In this document: piece after piece, positions 26,348 to 35,988 of the stretch | Layout of the letters: each line of letters starts with the position of its first letter | How positions within the stretch are numbered: position 1 is the stretch's first letter | Assembly: GCF_023155855.1 (NCBI RefSeq) | Contig: NZ_JAKNUT010000001.1 | Coordinates: 806,001-870,000, forward strand | Length of the DNA stretch: 64,000 nt | Direction: 5' to 3' | Source: Microbacterium aoyamense | GTDB lineage: Bacteria > Actinomycetota > Actinomycetes > Actinomycetales > Microbacteriaceae | The notes under the pieces: generated by a model | Seen by the model: only the letters and a program-made list of their open reading frames with translations | Told to the model about the DNA's origin: nothing | The model's database searches: none | Translations under genes and position numbers: made by a program

Positions 26348-29274
26348 GGCACCATCACCCCCCGCGAGCGCAGTTCCTGCGCCTGTCGGTCGACCTCGGC
26401 GCCGAGGCTTCGCAGCACGTCGAGCACGAGACCGATGACGACGAGGTAGACGCCGATGTCGAACAGGGTGGAGGTGACGAACTCGACCTCACCCAGCACC
26501 GGAAGGTCCCACTCCCAGTAGGTGCTCGTGAGCGGAGCCTCGCCGAAGAACAGCGGCACGATGGCGCACGCGACGGCGATCGTCATCCCGGCGCCGAGGA
26601 GTCGCCCGGCATCTGTCGGAGCGGCCGCTCCGAGCTCGTAGCGACCGCCGGCGACGTAGCGCATCACAAGCGCCATGCCCGCGACGAGTCCGCCCGCGAA
26701 ACCTCCGCCGGGCAGATTGTGACCGGCGAACAGCAGGTAGAGCGACACGATGATGATCGTGTGGAAGAGGATCCGCACGATCACCTCGAGCATGAGGGAG
26801 CGGTTCTCCGGCCGCACGCGCTGACCGCCGACGAGCCAGGCCTGCCGATTGCCGGTCGTTCCCGCGGTGCGCGGTCGCACGCCCTCCGAGGTCTCGACGA
26901 GCGGGCGACGGGTGCGTGTCGCGCCCGTCGGAAGCGCGCTGGCTTTCGAGAGCGTGTCGGAACGGTGAGTGACGAAGACGAGGGATGCCACGCCCGTCGC
27001 CGCGAGGATGAGGACCGACAGCTCGCCCATGGTGTCCCAGCCGCGGAGGTCCACGAGCGCCACGTTGACGACGTTCTTGCCGTGGCCGAGCTCGTAGGCG
27101 AGTTCGGGGAAGCGCTCCGAGATCGGCTTCTCGACACGTGCGCCGGTCGCGACGAGGGCGACGCACGCCATCGTCAGACCTACTCCGGCGGCGAGGATCG
27201 CGCGAGCGACGGGGGCGACCGAGGCGTTGTGCTCGCCCATGCGGGCGGGGATGCGACGCAGCACGAGCGCGAAGGTCACGAGCGTCACGGTCTCGACGAG
27301 GATCTGCGTCAATGCGAGGTCGGGCGCGCCGCTCGTCGCGAAGAGGAGCACCATGCCGAGACCCGTCACCGAGACCAGCACGACACCCGTGTACCGCTTC
27401 TGCGCGCGGACGGCGATGAGCCCGGCGATGATCATGATCGGCGCGACGACGAGCTGCATCGGCGTCTGCCAGCCATCGATCTGCACCTCCCACATCCCCA
27501 TCCCCGCGACGAGGGCCGTGCCCTCGGCGGCGAGGAGGACGACGAAGATCGTGCCGACGTAGACGGGCAGCGATCCGCGCTGGGTGGCGGTCGTGGTGAT
27601 CACCGACAGGCGGGCGATGCCGCGCAGGCTCGCGTTGTACACCTCGGCCGCGCTGAACGGCGTCATGCGCTTGGGCATCTTCGCGCGCGTGATCCAGAAG
27701 AGCCCCGCGCCGATCGCGATCGAGGCGAGAGAGATCCACAGGGCCGGTTCGAGACCGTGCCACAGAGCGAGGTGCGCGGGATGCTCGGGGGCGGGCACTC
27801 CCGGGCTCGCGGCCGGTGCGAGGTCGGCGTAGCCCGCGAACGCCGTATCGATCCACGGTGCGGCCAACCCCGCGACGACGGTGAGACCCGCGAGGATGAC
27901 GGGTGCCGCGAGGAACCCGATCGGCGGATCGGGCCACTCCGTCTTCGGCAGTGCCGCGCCGGATGCGTCCTTCTTCGTCCAGAACGCGCCCCACAGGAAC
28001 CGGATGCCGTAGGCAGCGGTCAGCACGGAGCCCAGCGCCACGCCGACGACGGCGACGATGCCCCACGGCGCCCCGCCCTCTGCTTCGTGGAGGAGCGCGG
28101 TGATCGCCCCCTCTTTCGCGACGAACCCGATCGTCGGGATGATCCCCACCATCGATGCGACCGCGATCGCCGAGAACACCGCGATCGTCGGTGCTTGGCG
28201 GCCGACCCCGCTCAACTCGCCGATATCGCGCGTCGACAGCTGCCGATCGATGATGCCGACGACGAGGAACAGCGCCGACTTGAAGAGGGCGTGGCTCACG
28301 AGCAGCGCGAGCCCCGCGAGCGCGGCGTCGCGCGTGCCGTACCCGAGCACGACGGTGAGCAGGCCGAGCTGGCTCACCGTGCCGAAGGCGAGGATGCGCT
28401 TGAGATCGGTCTCGCGGAGGGATTGGATGCCGCCGAGCAGCATCGTGAAGACGCCGAGTCCGATGACGATCGGCCGCCACGTGGGGGCGATCGCGAAGAT
28501 CGGCGCGAGCCGGGCGATGAGGTAGATGCCCGCCTTCACCATGGCGGCGGCGTGCAGGTACGCGCTCACGGGCGTCGGTGCGGCCATGGCACCGGGCAAC
28601 CAGAAGTGGAAGGGGAAGATGGCCGACTTGCTGAGCGCGCCGACGAGGATCAGGACGAGCGCGGCATCCACCACCGCTCCCGTGGGCGCCTCGGCGAGGA
28701 TCGTCGAGATGCTCGAGGTGCCGGCATCCACCACCAGCAGCACGACGCCGATCAGCATGACGAGCCCGCCGAGCGTCGTGACCAGCAGAGCCTGCAGCGC
28801 CGCGCGACGGCTTGCGGCACGGCGGTGGTAGTAGCCGATCAGCAGATAGGACAGGACGCTCGTGATCTCCCAGAACATCACGAGTACGACGAGATCGTCC
28901 GTGAGCACGAGACCGTACATCGCTCCTGCGAACGCGAGCAGCACGGCCGAGAACTGCCCGAGACCCTCGCTCTTGCCGTCGAAGTACCAGCGGCAATAGA
29001 TCATGACGAGAGCGCCGACGCCCGTGACGATGAGCGTCATGACCCACGACAGAGTGTCCATGCGCATGGAGAGCTGGATGCCGAGGGCGGGGATCCAGTC
29101 GTATGTCTCGAACGGAATGTCCCCTGCGAGCACGGCCGGTGTCTGCGCGACGGCGAGCGCGAAGGCGACGATCGGCAGCACCGCGGCGACATAGAACGCA
29201 CGTGCACCGATGCGGTGCGTCAGCCACGGGAGCAGCAGTGGGACGATTGCGAACGCGCCGAGGAGAGCCAACAT
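26344..29274 (-). CDS. mrpA: Mrp antiporter subunit A, fused with subunit B
   Basis: A 976-residue fusion. Residues 1-500 are the NuoL-like proton channel, with the FHFWLPGAMAAPTPVSAYLH region and LKRILAFGTVSQLG intact. Residues about 600-740 are the DUF4040/MBH-type helices. The last 150 (from about 825) are an MnhB domain with AGHNLPGGGFAGGLV. Such A-B fusions are usual in actinobacteria and explain the absence of a separate mrpB. ATG 29274 was chosen over starts 36-42 bases upstream because AAGAGGAGG lies 6 bases before it. It is the first gene of the operon A/B-C-D-E-F-G-unknown, with 4-base overlaps at every junction up to G. Confidence 0.95.
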   Translation of the reverse strand: MLALLGAFAIVPLLLPWLTHRIGARAFYVAAVLPIVAFALAVAQTPAVLAGDIPFETYDWIPALGIQLSMRMDTLSWVMTLIVTGVGALVMIYCRWYFDGKSEGLGQFSAVLLAFAGAMYGLVLTDDLVVLVMFWEITSVLSYLLIGYYHRRAASRRAALQALLVTTLGGLVMLIGVVLLVVDAGTSSISTILAEAPTGAVVDAALVLILVGALSKSAIFPFHFWLPGAMAAPTPVSAYLHAAAMVKAGIYLIARLAPIFAIAPTWRPIVIGLGVFTMLLGGIQSLRETDLKRILAFGTVSQLGLLTVVLGYGTRDAALAGLALLVSHALFKSALFLVVGIIDRQLSTRDIGELSGVGRQAPTIAVFSAIAVASMVGIIPTIGFVAKEGAITALLHEAEGGAPWGIVAVVGVALGSVLTAAYGIRFLWGAFWTKKDASGAALPKTEWPDPPIGFLAAPVILAGLTVVAGLAAPWIDTAFAGYADLAPAASPGVPAPEHPAHLALWHGLEPALWISLASIAIGAGLFWITRAKMPKRMTPFSAAEVYNASLRGIARLSVITTTATQRGSLPVYVGTIFVVLLAAEGTALVAGMGMWEVQIDGWQTPMQLVVAPIMIIAGLIAVRAQKRYTGVVLVSVTGLGMVLLFATSGAPDLALTQILVETVTLVTFALVLRRIPARMGEHNASVAPVARAILAAGVGLTMACVALVATGARVEKPISERFPELAYELGHGKNVVNVALVDLRGWDTMGELSVLILAATGVASLVFVTHRSDTLSKASALPTGATRTRRPLVETSEGVRPRTAGTTGNRQAWLVGGQRVRPENRSLMLEVIVRILFHTIIIVSLYLLFAGHNLPGGGFAGGLVAGMALVMRYVAGGRYELGAAAPTDAGRLLGAGMTIAVACAIVPLFFGEAPLTSTYWEWDLPVLGEVEFVTSTLFDIGVYLVVIGLVLDVLRSLGAEVDRQAQELRSRGVMVP

Positions 29275-29343
29275 GAGCGGCCTCCTCTTGGTCGTCGGCC
29301 GGGGTGTCATCCGCACGGCTCGGGCGATCAGGGTGTCCGGTCC

Positions 29344-29349
29344 AGTCTA
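29344..29349 (-). promoter_or_regulatory. -10 element (TAGACT) of the Mrp operon
   Basis: TAGACT lies about 70 bases upstream of ATG 29274, giving a leader of roughly 63 bases with a strong AGGAGG site. No clear -35 is visible. Confidence 0.4.
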
Positions 29350-29401
29350 ACGGCGCGTCGGGGTCCCCCTCCCCGCGGACGGAACATGCGAGAGTGATGC
29401 G

Positions 29402-30898
29402 GTGCAGGCTCGACCGCTCGGGATGCCGCGCTGGGTGCGCGAGATCGTCGGTGTCGGCGTCGCGACCGCCCTCGCGATCATCGTCGTGGCGTCGGTGGCG
29501 GGTTCGGACCGTTCGGAACTGCTCCTGCGCGACGGCGATTCGCTCCTGACGACGCTGTTCGCGCGATCCCTCGAGGTCGGGCAGCCGCAGGACTGGGCGA
29601 TGTCGACCGTGCTGTTCCTCCCCGAGCTCGCGGTGTTCTGCCTGCTGTGGGCTCTCGGTCTCGGCGTGAACGCGACTCTCGTCGTGAGCGGAGTCGTCAA
29701 CCTCGTCGCGCTCTACGCCGCCTTCCGCGTCGCCGCTGGATCCCACGCACGCGCACGCGCGCCGATCGCCGGAGCGGTGCTCGGATCCGCCGCCTTCGCG
29801 CTCCTCGCCGTGCTCGACACGTCCGCGAGTCGCGACGCGCTCGAGCTCGCGTCGCTCCAGGCGACGACGACCTACTACGCCGCCACGGTCGTGGGCAGCG
29901 TCCTGGCCGTCGGCCTCGCGCGCCGCGCCTTCGAGTCGTCGGGCTGGGGCGCGGTCATCGGCGTCGCCGTCGTGAGCGCGGCATCCGTCCTGTCGAACCC
30001 GCTGTTCGCAGCGTGGACGACGGTGCCGCTGATCGCGATCGTGCTCCTGATCTCGCGCGACCGACGCTCCCGAATCGTCGTCGCGGCCCTCGTCGTCGGT
30101 GCGGGGCTCGGGATGCTGGCTCGTCTGCCCTTCGCAGGCGTCATCGCGAACACGGGTGCCGGCTACGCCGATCCGGCGCATTGGCTCGAATCGCTCGGCT
30201 ACTACGTCGTCCTCGTCGACGAGCGCGCGAGGACGCTCACCGGAGTGGGAGCACTCGTGCTGTCGGCGCTCCTGTTCATCGCGGGCGTCGCCCTGACCGG
30301 AAAGCTGCGCGAACGCGGCCCGCGGATCGTCGCGCTGTATTCATGGACGGCCCCGCTTCTCGTCCTCGTCGACGCGATCGCGCTCGGAACCCACGCCGCG
30401 CGGTACCTGCAGCCGCTCGCCTTCGCCGCGGCGCTGACTCTCGTCGTCGCGCCCGACGCCGTGAAGATCGCGTATGGTCGCCTGGCCGCCGCCGTCGCGG
30501 CGGGTGTCGTGCTGGTCGCCGCGATCGCAAGCCTCCCGCGGATCACCCATGCCGTCTCGACACCCGACGCCGACCTCGACTGCGTCACGGAATGGGTCGA
30601 TGCGTCGCATCGCACGGGCGCCGGGCAGTTCTGGACGATCCGCCTGCCGAAGGCGCACGTCGCCGATCCGCGCGCGCTCGTCCAGGTGGATCATCGGCTG
30701 AACGGCTACGCATGGCTCGTCGACCGCGACGACTTCACCGTGGGCGAGGTGACCTATCTCGTCGTGGACGCACAGTCGTCCGCCTTCGAGCTGCCGGGCG
30801 ACGTGTCGATGGATGACGCGCGCGTCGTCTCGTGCGGGCGTTACTCGATCCTCGACTTCGGCGACACCGCCCTGCCGCTCGGTCCGCAGAGATCGTGA
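29402..30898 (+). CDS. Polytopic membrane protein, GT-C-like
   Basis: A 498-residue protein with about ten to eleven hydrophobic segments between residues 13 and 380, and a soluble C-terminal domain of about 115 residues predicted outside. The first external loop carries RDGDSLL (about residues 43-49), an acidic D-x-D pattern at the place where GT-C glycosyltransferases bind the lipid sugar donor. It might thus be a polyprenyl-phosphate sugar transferase, but no specific family was recognised. The GTG start follows a GAGAGT hexamer by 6 bases, a weak version of the local leaderless signal. It abuts the convergent LacI gene. Confidence 0.6.
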   Translation: MQARPLGMPRWVREIVGVGVATALAIIVVASVAGSDRSELLLRDGDSLLTTLFARSLEVGQPQDWAMSTVLFLPELAVFCLLWALGLGVNATLVVSGVVNLVALYAAFRVAAGSHARARAPIAGAVLGSAAFALLAVLDTSASRDALELASLQATTTYYAATVVGSVLAVGLARRAFESSGWGAVIGVAVVSAASVLSNPLFAAWTTVPLIAIVLLISRDRRSRIVVAALVVGAGLGMLARLPFAGVIANTGAGYADPAHWLESLGYYVVLVDERARTLTGVGALVLSALLFIAGVALTGKLRERGPRIVALYSWTAPLLVLVDAIALGTHAARYLQPLAFAAALTLVVAPDAVKIAYGRLAAAVAAGVVLVAAIASLPRITHAVSTPDADLDCVTEWVDASHRTGAGQFWTIRLPKAHVADPRALVQVDHRLNGYAWLVDRDDFTVGEVTYLVVDAQSSAFELPGDVSMDDARVVSCGRYSILDFGDTALPLGPQRS

Positions 30899-30899
30899 A

Positions 30900-31949
30900 C
30901 TACACGCGCTCCTGAGCGGGGCCGGTCGTATTGCCGAGGCGGAACACGCACGTGAAGCGGACGGATGCGGCATCCGCCCCGTCGAGCATCGCCGCGACCG
31001 CCTGGCCCGCCGCACGACCCTTGTCGGCCGCCGGCTGCACGAGCGTCGTGAGGTCGTACGGCGCGAGACCGTCGACCACGATGCCGTCGAAGCCCGTGAC
31101 GCTGACGTCCTCGGGAACGCGCAGCCCCGCCTCCTCAGCCGCGCGGATGACCCCCGCGGCGAGCAGGTCGCTCTGCGCGATCACCGCTGTCGGGAGCTGC
31201 TCGGGATCCGCGAAGATCTCGCGTCCGGCGGCGAGTCCCTCGTCGATGAAGCTGCCGGCGGCGGCGAAGGCCACGGCATCCGGATACACGTCCCGTGCCC
31301 CGTCGAGGCGCGCACGCGTCACGTCGATCGTGATGTCGGCATCGCCGATCCAACCGCGTCGCCACCCGGTGCGCACGGGCAGCGTGACGATCGCGACGCG
31401 CTCGTGCCCGAGCGAGCGCAGGTGGCTCGCCGCCTGCCGCTGGGCCTCGCGATTGTCCAGCCCGATGCGCGGCACGCCCTCACCGGCATCGCCCTCGATG
31501 ACGACGACCGGGATGCCGCGGCTGCGCACGACGTCGAGCGACTCGCGCAGCAGCCCGCTGCAGCCGACGAGCACCGCCGCGTCGATCGGGGCGGAGGTGA
31601 GCGAGGGCCCGCCGGCGACCGGCTCCTGGTCGCGCAGGAGCAGGAGCCCTGCGCCCAGGGGAGCCACCGCTTCGGTGAGGCCGTCCATCATGAGGGTCTT
31701 GACCGGATCGAGGAACGCCGCGCCGAGGTGCTCCTCGAAGACCACGCCGACGATCCCCGACCGCCCCGTGCGCAACGAGGCGGCGCGTGGATCCGGGCCG
31801 GTGTACCCGAGGGATGCCGCGGCGTCGAGCACCCGCTTGCGCGTGGCATCCGACACCGGCGTCTTGCCGCTGAAGACCACCGACGCCGTCGACGGCGAGA
31901 CTCCGGCCTCGCGCGCGACGTCGGAGATGGTGGCCCGGCGCGTGCTCAT
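30900..31949 (-). CDS. LacI family transcriptional regulator
   Basis: A 349-residue regulator. The N-terminal HTH reads ATISDVAREAGVSPSTASVVFSG (split: HTH about 6-27, hinge helix to about 60), followed by a periplasmic-binding-protein-like sugar domain with FDGIVVDGLAPYDLTTLVQP near the end. The effector is probably a sugar or related small molecule. It is divergent from an MFS transporter, with a perfect palindrome (31983-31998) between them, which is the obvious operator. The ATG is 8 bases from TACGAT, so the leader is minimal or absent. Confidence 0.9.
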   Translation of the reverse strand: MSTRRATISDVAREAGVSPSTASVVFSGKTPVSDATRKRVLDAAASLGYTGPDPRAASLRTGRSGIVGVVFEEHLGAAFLDPVKTLMMDGLTEAVAPLGAGLLLLRDQEPVAGGPSLTSAPIDAAVLVGCSGLLRESLDVVRSRGIPVVVIEGDAGEGVPRIGLDNREAQRQAASHLRSLGHERVAIVTLPVRTGWRRGWIGDADITIDVTRARLDGARDVYPDAVAFAAAGSFIDEGLAAGREIFADPEQLPTAVIAQSDLLAAGVIRAAEEAGLRVPEDVSVTGFDGIVVDGLAPYDLTTLVQPAADKGRAAGQAVAAMLDGADAASVRFTCVFRLGNTTGPAQERV

Positions 31950-31957
31950 TGCGCTCG

Positions 31958-31963
31958 ATCGTA
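31958..31963 (-). promoter_or_regulatory. -10 element (TACGAT) of the LacI gene
   Basis: On the minus strand TACGAT ends 8 bases before the LacI start codon, implying a leaderless or near-leaderless mRNA. Confidence 0.45.
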
Positions 31964-31982
31964 CCCTGCCGTCGATGCGGTC

Positions 31983-31998
31983 GTCGAATCGATTCGAC
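31983..31998. promoter_or_regulatory. LacI-type operator palindrome
   Basis: GTCGAATCGATTCGAC is a perfect 16-bp palindrome with the central CG typical of LacI family sites. It lies between the divergent LacI and MFS genes. Its right half contains TTCGAC (31993-31998), which sits 18 bp before the MFS -10 and could be its -35, so binding would repress the transporter. Confidence 0.65.
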
Positions 31999-32016
31999 CC
32001 GCGCCGTCGCCGCAGG

Positions 32017-32022
32017 TACAGT
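32017..32022 (+). promoter_or_regulatory. -10 element (TACAGT) of the MFS gene, leaderless type
   Basis: TACAGT is followed by 6 bases and the ATG of the MFS transporter gene. The LacI palindrome covers the matching -35 position. Confidence 0.55.
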
Positions 32023-32028
32023 ATCCGG

Positions 32029-33252
32029 ATGGACACCGTGCTGACGCACCCGCAGCTCGTGCGCTGGCGCACCGCGATCTTCGCCATCTTCTTCGCAACC
32101 GGCCTCGGCTTCGCGTCGTGGGCGTCGCGTCTGCCCGCCGTCAAGGTCGACCTCGGCATCAACGACTTCGAGGTCGGCATCCTGCTGTTCGTCTCGGGCG
32201 CCGCCGCGATCGTGGGCCTGTCGCTCGCCAACGTGATCGTGGTCCGCTGGGGCGCACGTCGCGGCATGTTCGGCACGATCATCGCCTTCTCGGTCGGAGT
32301 CATGATCACGGGCCTGGGTGTCGAGTTCCTCGAGTCCTACGTCGTGACGGCGATCGGGCTCGCGATCATGGGCGCGGGGATGAGCGCGACCGACGTCATG
32401 ATGAACGTCGAGGCGGCTGCCGTCGAGCAGGCGTTCGAGAAGACGCTCATGCCGCTCTTCCACGCCTTCTTCAGCATCGGCACCGTCGTGGGCGCGGGCA
32501 TCGGCGTCGCGATGACGCTGTGGGGCGTCGGAGTGGCGTGGCACCTGTGGGGCGTCGGCATCCTCGTCCTCATCACGGGCCTCGCTTCCCTGGGCTCCGT
32601 GCCGGTCCGCGAGATCGTGCACGACGACCCCGCGACCAAGACCTCGCGACGCGATCGCGTCGCCGAGGCCCTCGCGGTCTGGCGCGACCCGCGCACGTAC
32701 GCGATAGGCGCGATCATGCTCGGCATGGCCTTCGCCGAGGGCAGCGCGAACGACTGGCTGACGATCGCGATGGTCGACGGTCACGACACGACGCAGGCGA
32801 CCGGCGCGATCGCGCTGACCGTCTTCTCCGTCGCCATGACGGTCTTCCGGATCCTCGGGGGGCCGCTCGTCGACCGCCTCGGCCGCGTGTGGACGCTGCG
32901 CATCCTCTCGATCGCGGCCGGTGTCGGCCTCATCATGTTCATCCTCGCGCCCAACCTGCCGATCGCCTTCATCGGCGTCGCGCTGTGGGGCGCGGGTGCG
33001 TCGCTCGGCTTCCCGCTCGGCATGTCGGCCGCCGCCGACGATCCGGCCAAGGCCGCGGCATCCGTCTCCGCCGCCGCCACCATCGGCTACCTCGCGTTCC
33101 TCTGCGGCCCTCCCGTTCTCGGGTGGATCAGCCACGAGATCGGCATCCTGCCGACCCTGTGGATCATCGTCGGACTCATCGCGATGTCGGGCCTCGCCTC
33201 GGGGGCAGCCAAGCCCATCGCGGGTTCGAAGGTCGGCGCCGGCCACCACTGA
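32029..33252 (+). CDS. MFS transporter
   Basis: A 407-residue transporter with twelve predicted helices. The first helix pair shows ASRLPAVKVDLGI and a cytoplasmic RWGARRG loop, and the second half has the matching DRLGRVWTLR loop, the paired MFS signature between helices 2-3 and 8-9. GLGFASWASRLPAVK resembles the YbjJ/FucP-like subgroup. The substrate is unknown; control by the divergent LacI protein suggests a sugar or sugar derivative. Confidence 0.85.
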   Translation: MDTVLTHPQLVRWRTAIFAIFFATGLGFASWASRLPAVKVDLGINDFEVGILLFVSGAAAIVGLSLANVIVVRWGARRGMFGTIIAFSVGVMITGLGVEFLESYVVTAIGLAIMGAGMSATDVMMNVEAAAVEQAFEKTLMPLFHAFFSIGTVVGAGIGVAMTLWGVGVAWHLWGVGILVLITGLASLGSVPVREIVHDDPATKTSRRDRVAEALAVWRDPRTYAIGAIMLGMAFAEGSANDWLTIAMVDGHDTTQATGAIALTVFSVAMTVFRILGGPLVDRLGRVWTLRILSIAAGVGLIMFILAPNLPIAFIGVALWGAGASLGFPLGMSAAADDPAKAAASVSAAATIGYLAFLCGPPVLGWISHEIGILPTLWIIVGLIAMSGLASGAAKPIAGSKVGAGHH

Positions 33253-33259
33253 CCCGGGC

Positions 33260-33265
33260 TAGGCT
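33260..33265 (+). promoter_or_regulatory. -10 element (TAGGCT) of nucS, leaderless type
   Basis: TAGGCT is followed by 6 bases and the GTG start of nucS, without a ribosome binding site. Confidence 0.55.
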
Positions 33266-33271
33266 CTTCGG

Positions 33272-33979
33272 GTGCGTCTCGTCATCGCCCGCTGCTCCGT
33301 CGATTACACCGGTCGACTCAACGCGCACCTCCCCCTGGCCACGAGGCTCCTCGTGCACAAGGGCGACGGCTCTCTGCTCGTGCACTCCGACGGCGGCTCC
33401 TACAAGCCGCTCAACTGGATGTCGCCGCCGTGCACCCTGGCGGTCGAGGCATCCGACGAAGAGGACGTCGTCGAGCAGTGGCGCGTCACGCACACCAAGA
33501 CGGGCGATGCGCTCGTCGTGAAGCTCTACGAGGTCATCCACGACTCCTCGCACGAACTGGGCGTCGACCCCGGCCTGCAGAAGGACGGTGTCGAGGCCGA
33601 CCTGCAGCGCCTGCTCGCGGAGCAGGTGGGGGTGGTCGGAGAGGGCCTCACGCTCGTGCGCCGGGAGTTCCCGACCGCGATCGGCCCGGTCGATCTCATG
33701 CTGCGCGACGATGCGGTCGCCGAGGTCCCCGGCTCTGGGCGTGGCCATGTCGCCGTCGAAGTGAAGCGCAAGGCCGGCATCGACGCCGTCGAGCAGCTCA
33801 CCCGCTACCTCGAGCTGCTGAACCGCGATCCGCATCTCCGGCCCGTGCGCGGCATCCTCGCGGCACAGTCCTTCGCCCTGCAGGCACGCACGCTTGCGAG
33901 CGATCGGGGTATCGATTGCGTCGTGCTCGACTACGACGCGATGAAGGGCACCGACAGCGGGCGACCGACGCTGTTCTGA
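33272..33979 (+). CDS. nucS: Mismatch-specific endonuclease NucS (EndoMS)
   Basis: A 235-residue enzyme with the NucS opening [16 protein letters not shown] and the conserved WMSPPC segment (about 49-54) of the DNA-binding N-domain. The RecB-like nuclease core is intact: D141 in IGPVDLML and E163-x-K165 in VAVEVKRK. In actinobacteria, which lack MutS/MutL, NucS cuts both strands at mismatches and lowers mutation rate. Length matches the family. Transcribed alone from a leaderless-type promoter. Confidence 0.95.
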   Translation: MRLVIARCSVDYTGRLNAHLPLATRLLVHKGDGSLLVHSDGGSYKPLNWMSPPCTLAVEASDEEDVVEQWRVTHTKTGDALVVKLYEVIHDSSHELGVDPGLQKDGVEADLQRLLAEQVGVVGEGLTLVRREFPTAIGPVDLMLRDDAVAEVPGSGRGHVAVEVKRKAGIDAVEQLTRYLELLNRDPHLRPVRGILAAQSFALQARTLASDRGIDCVVLDYDAMKGTDSGRPTLF

Positions 33980-34020
33980 GGGATGCCGGGGCGCTGGCGT
34001 CATCGCGGTATCCGGTTCCG

Positions 34021-34026
34021 TAGGGT
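34021..34026 (+). promoter_or_regulatory. -10 element (TAGGGT) of the HAD gene, leaderless type
   Basis: TAGGGT is followed by GGAGGC and ATG. The GGAGGC could be mistaken for a ribosome binding site, but it directly abuts the start codon, too close to function as one. Confidence 0.5.
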
Positions 34027-34032
34027 GGAGGC

Positions 34033-34716
34033 ATGCCCCGCCGCTCTGCATGGACCTGCATCCTGTGGGATGTCGACGGCACGATCGTCGACGCGTCGGA
34101 CGGCATCCTGCGTCGCCTGACGATCACGCTCGAGCACTTCGGCCGTACGCCGCCGCAGCGCAGCGAGCTCGCGCACTGGATCGGGCCGCCGATGTACGAC
34201 TCCTTCCAGGTGAACGTCGGCATGACGCCGGAGGAGTCGTCGAACGCGGTCGCTTTCTATCGCGCCCTCGGCAAGCAGGACGGCTACACGACCGGCGCCA
34301 AGCTCTTCCCCGGCGTCGCCGGGATCATCGCCGAGGTGGCGGAGTGCGGCATCCCTCAGGCCACGGCGAGTTCGAAGCCCGAGATCCAGGTCGTCGCGCT
34401 CATGGAGCACTTCGGTCTCGCGCCGGCGTTCCGTGCCATCGTCGGCGCGACGCCCGACGAGCGGACGCTCGCCACCAAGGCCGACATCGTGGCCGAAGCG
34501 CTGCGACAGCTGCAGGCCCAGGGGGTCGATACGTCCCGGCCCGTCCTCGTCGGCGACCGTCACCATGATGTCGAGGGCGGAGCAGTCCACGGCGTCCCGA
34601 CGATCTTCGTGCGCTGGGGATTCAGCTGGCCGCACGAAGCCGACGGCGCGGCGGCGGCGGTCGACACGCCCGAGGAGCTCCGAGCGCTTCTGCTCGTCGA
34701 GGCCGAGGATGACTGA
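34033..34716 (+). CDS. HAD family hydrolase (phosphoglycolate phosphatase-like)
   Basis: A 227-residue HAD phosphatase. Motif I DVDGT has the nucleophile Asp13 and Asp15; motif II is ATASSKPE (Ser and Lys at about 115-117); motif IV is VGDRHHDVEGG (about 176-186). A helical cap domain lies between motifs I and II, as in subfamily IA/PGP. It probably dephosphorylates a small metabolite. The stop overlaps the start of the next gene by 8 bases. Confidence 0.85.
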   Translation: MPRRSAWTCILWDVDGTIVDASDGILRRLTITLEHFGRTPPQRSELAHWIGPPMYDSFQVNVGMTPEESSNAVAFYRALGKQDGYTTGAKLFPGVAGIIAEVAECGIPQATASSKPEIQVVALMEHFGLAPAFRAIVGATPDERTLATKADIVAEALRQLQAQGVDTSRPVLVGDRHHDVEGGAVHGVPTIFVRWGFSWPHEADGAAAAVDTPEELRALLLVEAEDD

Positions 34717-35977
34717 AGCCCTCGGCGCGCTCCTCGGCTGGCTGATCCCGGCCGTCGTCGTGTTCGGAGTCGCCGCGCTCGCGGTGGCCGCGATCGTCTG
34801 GGCGGTCCGCCGATCCCGCCGATCGCCCCGCGCGCGCTCCCGTGCCGCGGCGGCGCGCGACCGGGCCGGAGCGGCCCTCGTCCGCCTCGACGATGCCGTG
34901 GGCGATCTCGAGATCGAGGTCGGGCTCTCGGGGGCGCTCTACGGGGGAGGTGCCCCGTCCTCTCTCCGCCGCGCGCGCCTGTCGGCGCAGCACGTTCGTG
35001 ACGAGTCGTTCGACCAGTACCGCGCCATCTCGGTGCCGGACGCCTCATCACCCGACATCGAACGGACCTCCGCACGCATCGAGCAGCGTGCGACCGAGGC
35101 GATCGCGGCGATCGCGGGCGCCAAGGTCGAGCACGCGCGCTGGGTCGACGCGAACGTCTCCGCCCCGACGCAGGTCGCGGCGGCACGGGAGCGCCTCGTC
35201 GCACTGCGCAGCGCGATGGGCGACCCGGCGGCACTCGTGACGGATCTGTCGTCGCGCTTCGCCGAAGACGAATGGGCCGCGGCCTCACGCTCCGCGCACT
35301 CCGCACTCGCCGAGGCCGACGAGGCCGAGCGCCTGCTGCGGGTCGCGGCGGCCGAGTCGACCGATCCGTCCAGATCGGCGCTCTCGTCGCTCGCACAGGC
35401 CGAGCGTGCACTCCGGCAGGCCGAGGTCGACGCTCGTCTGCTCGAAGAGCACCACCGCCTCGTGATGCAGGCCGAGGCCGCCGTTCCGGGCGAGTTCACC
35501 GCGGCGCGCGCCGCGGTGCGGCAGGCCATGGTCATCCGCGAACAGCTCGACCCCGCGGACGCCGAGCGACTCGGCGCCGATCTGCGCGTCATCGAGTCCG
35601 AGCTGTCGGCGGCCGAGACGGATGCCGCGCGTCACCCGACACGCACGGTCGAGGTCATCGTCCGCCTGCGCGACCGCCTCGACATCGCCGTCGGCGACGC
35701 GCGCACGGCGCAGCAGCGTCTGCGGGGCGCACGGACGGCACTCCCCGGCACCCTCGCGACCGCACGCTCCGCACTGGCTGCGGCCGAAGCATCCATCGCC
35801 CATTCGGGCGCGGGCGCCGACGCGCGCTCACGCATGCTGTCCGCCCAGGAGGAACTCGCGCGCGCACGGCAGGCCGGGGATCCCGTCGAGGCGCTGGACG
35901 CCGCACGCCGCGCGATGCGAGACGCCGAGGACGCGAAGGCGCTCGCCGACTTCGATCGGCATTCCCGCGGTCGGTAG
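34709..35977 (+). CDS. Membrane-anchored coiled-coil protein, unrecognised
   Basis: A 422-residue protein with one N-terminal membrane helix (about residues 8-32), a basic stretch and then a long alanine- and glutamate-rich helical region to the C-terminus. The rod carries repeated heptad-like patterns such as ARRAMRDAEDAKAL, and is probably cytoplasmic. I do not recognise a named family; the architecture recalls actinobacterial envelope or septum scaffolds. It is translationally coupled to the HAD gene by an 8-base overlap, which suggests expression together rather than a shared function. Confidence 0.65.
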   Translation: MTEALGALLGWLIPAVVVFGVAALAVAAIVWAVRRSRRSPRARSRAAAARDRAGAALVRLDDAVGDLEIEVGLSGALYGGGAPSSLRRARLSAQHVRDESFDQYRAISVPDASSPDIERTSARIEQRATEAIAAIAGAKVEHARWVDANVSAPTQVAAARERLVALRSAMGDPAALVTDLSSRFAEDEWAAASRSAHSALAEADEAERLLRVAAAESTDPSRSALSSLAQAERALRQAEVDARLLEEHHRLVMQAEAAVPGEFTAARAAVRQAMVIREQLDPADAERLGADLRVIESELSAAETDAARHPTRTVEVIVRLRDRLDIAVGDARTAQQRLRGARTALPGTLATARSALAAAEASIAHSGAGADARSRMLSAQEELARARQAGDPVEALDAARRAMRDAEDAKALADFDRHSRGR

Positions 35978-35988
35978 TGCGCGCTCGC

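Noticed and set aside
29402..30898. Possible assignment as a named mannosyltransferase
   Set aside because: Only the helix layout and a D-x-D-like loop support it; no family-specific motif was recognised, so the call was kept general.
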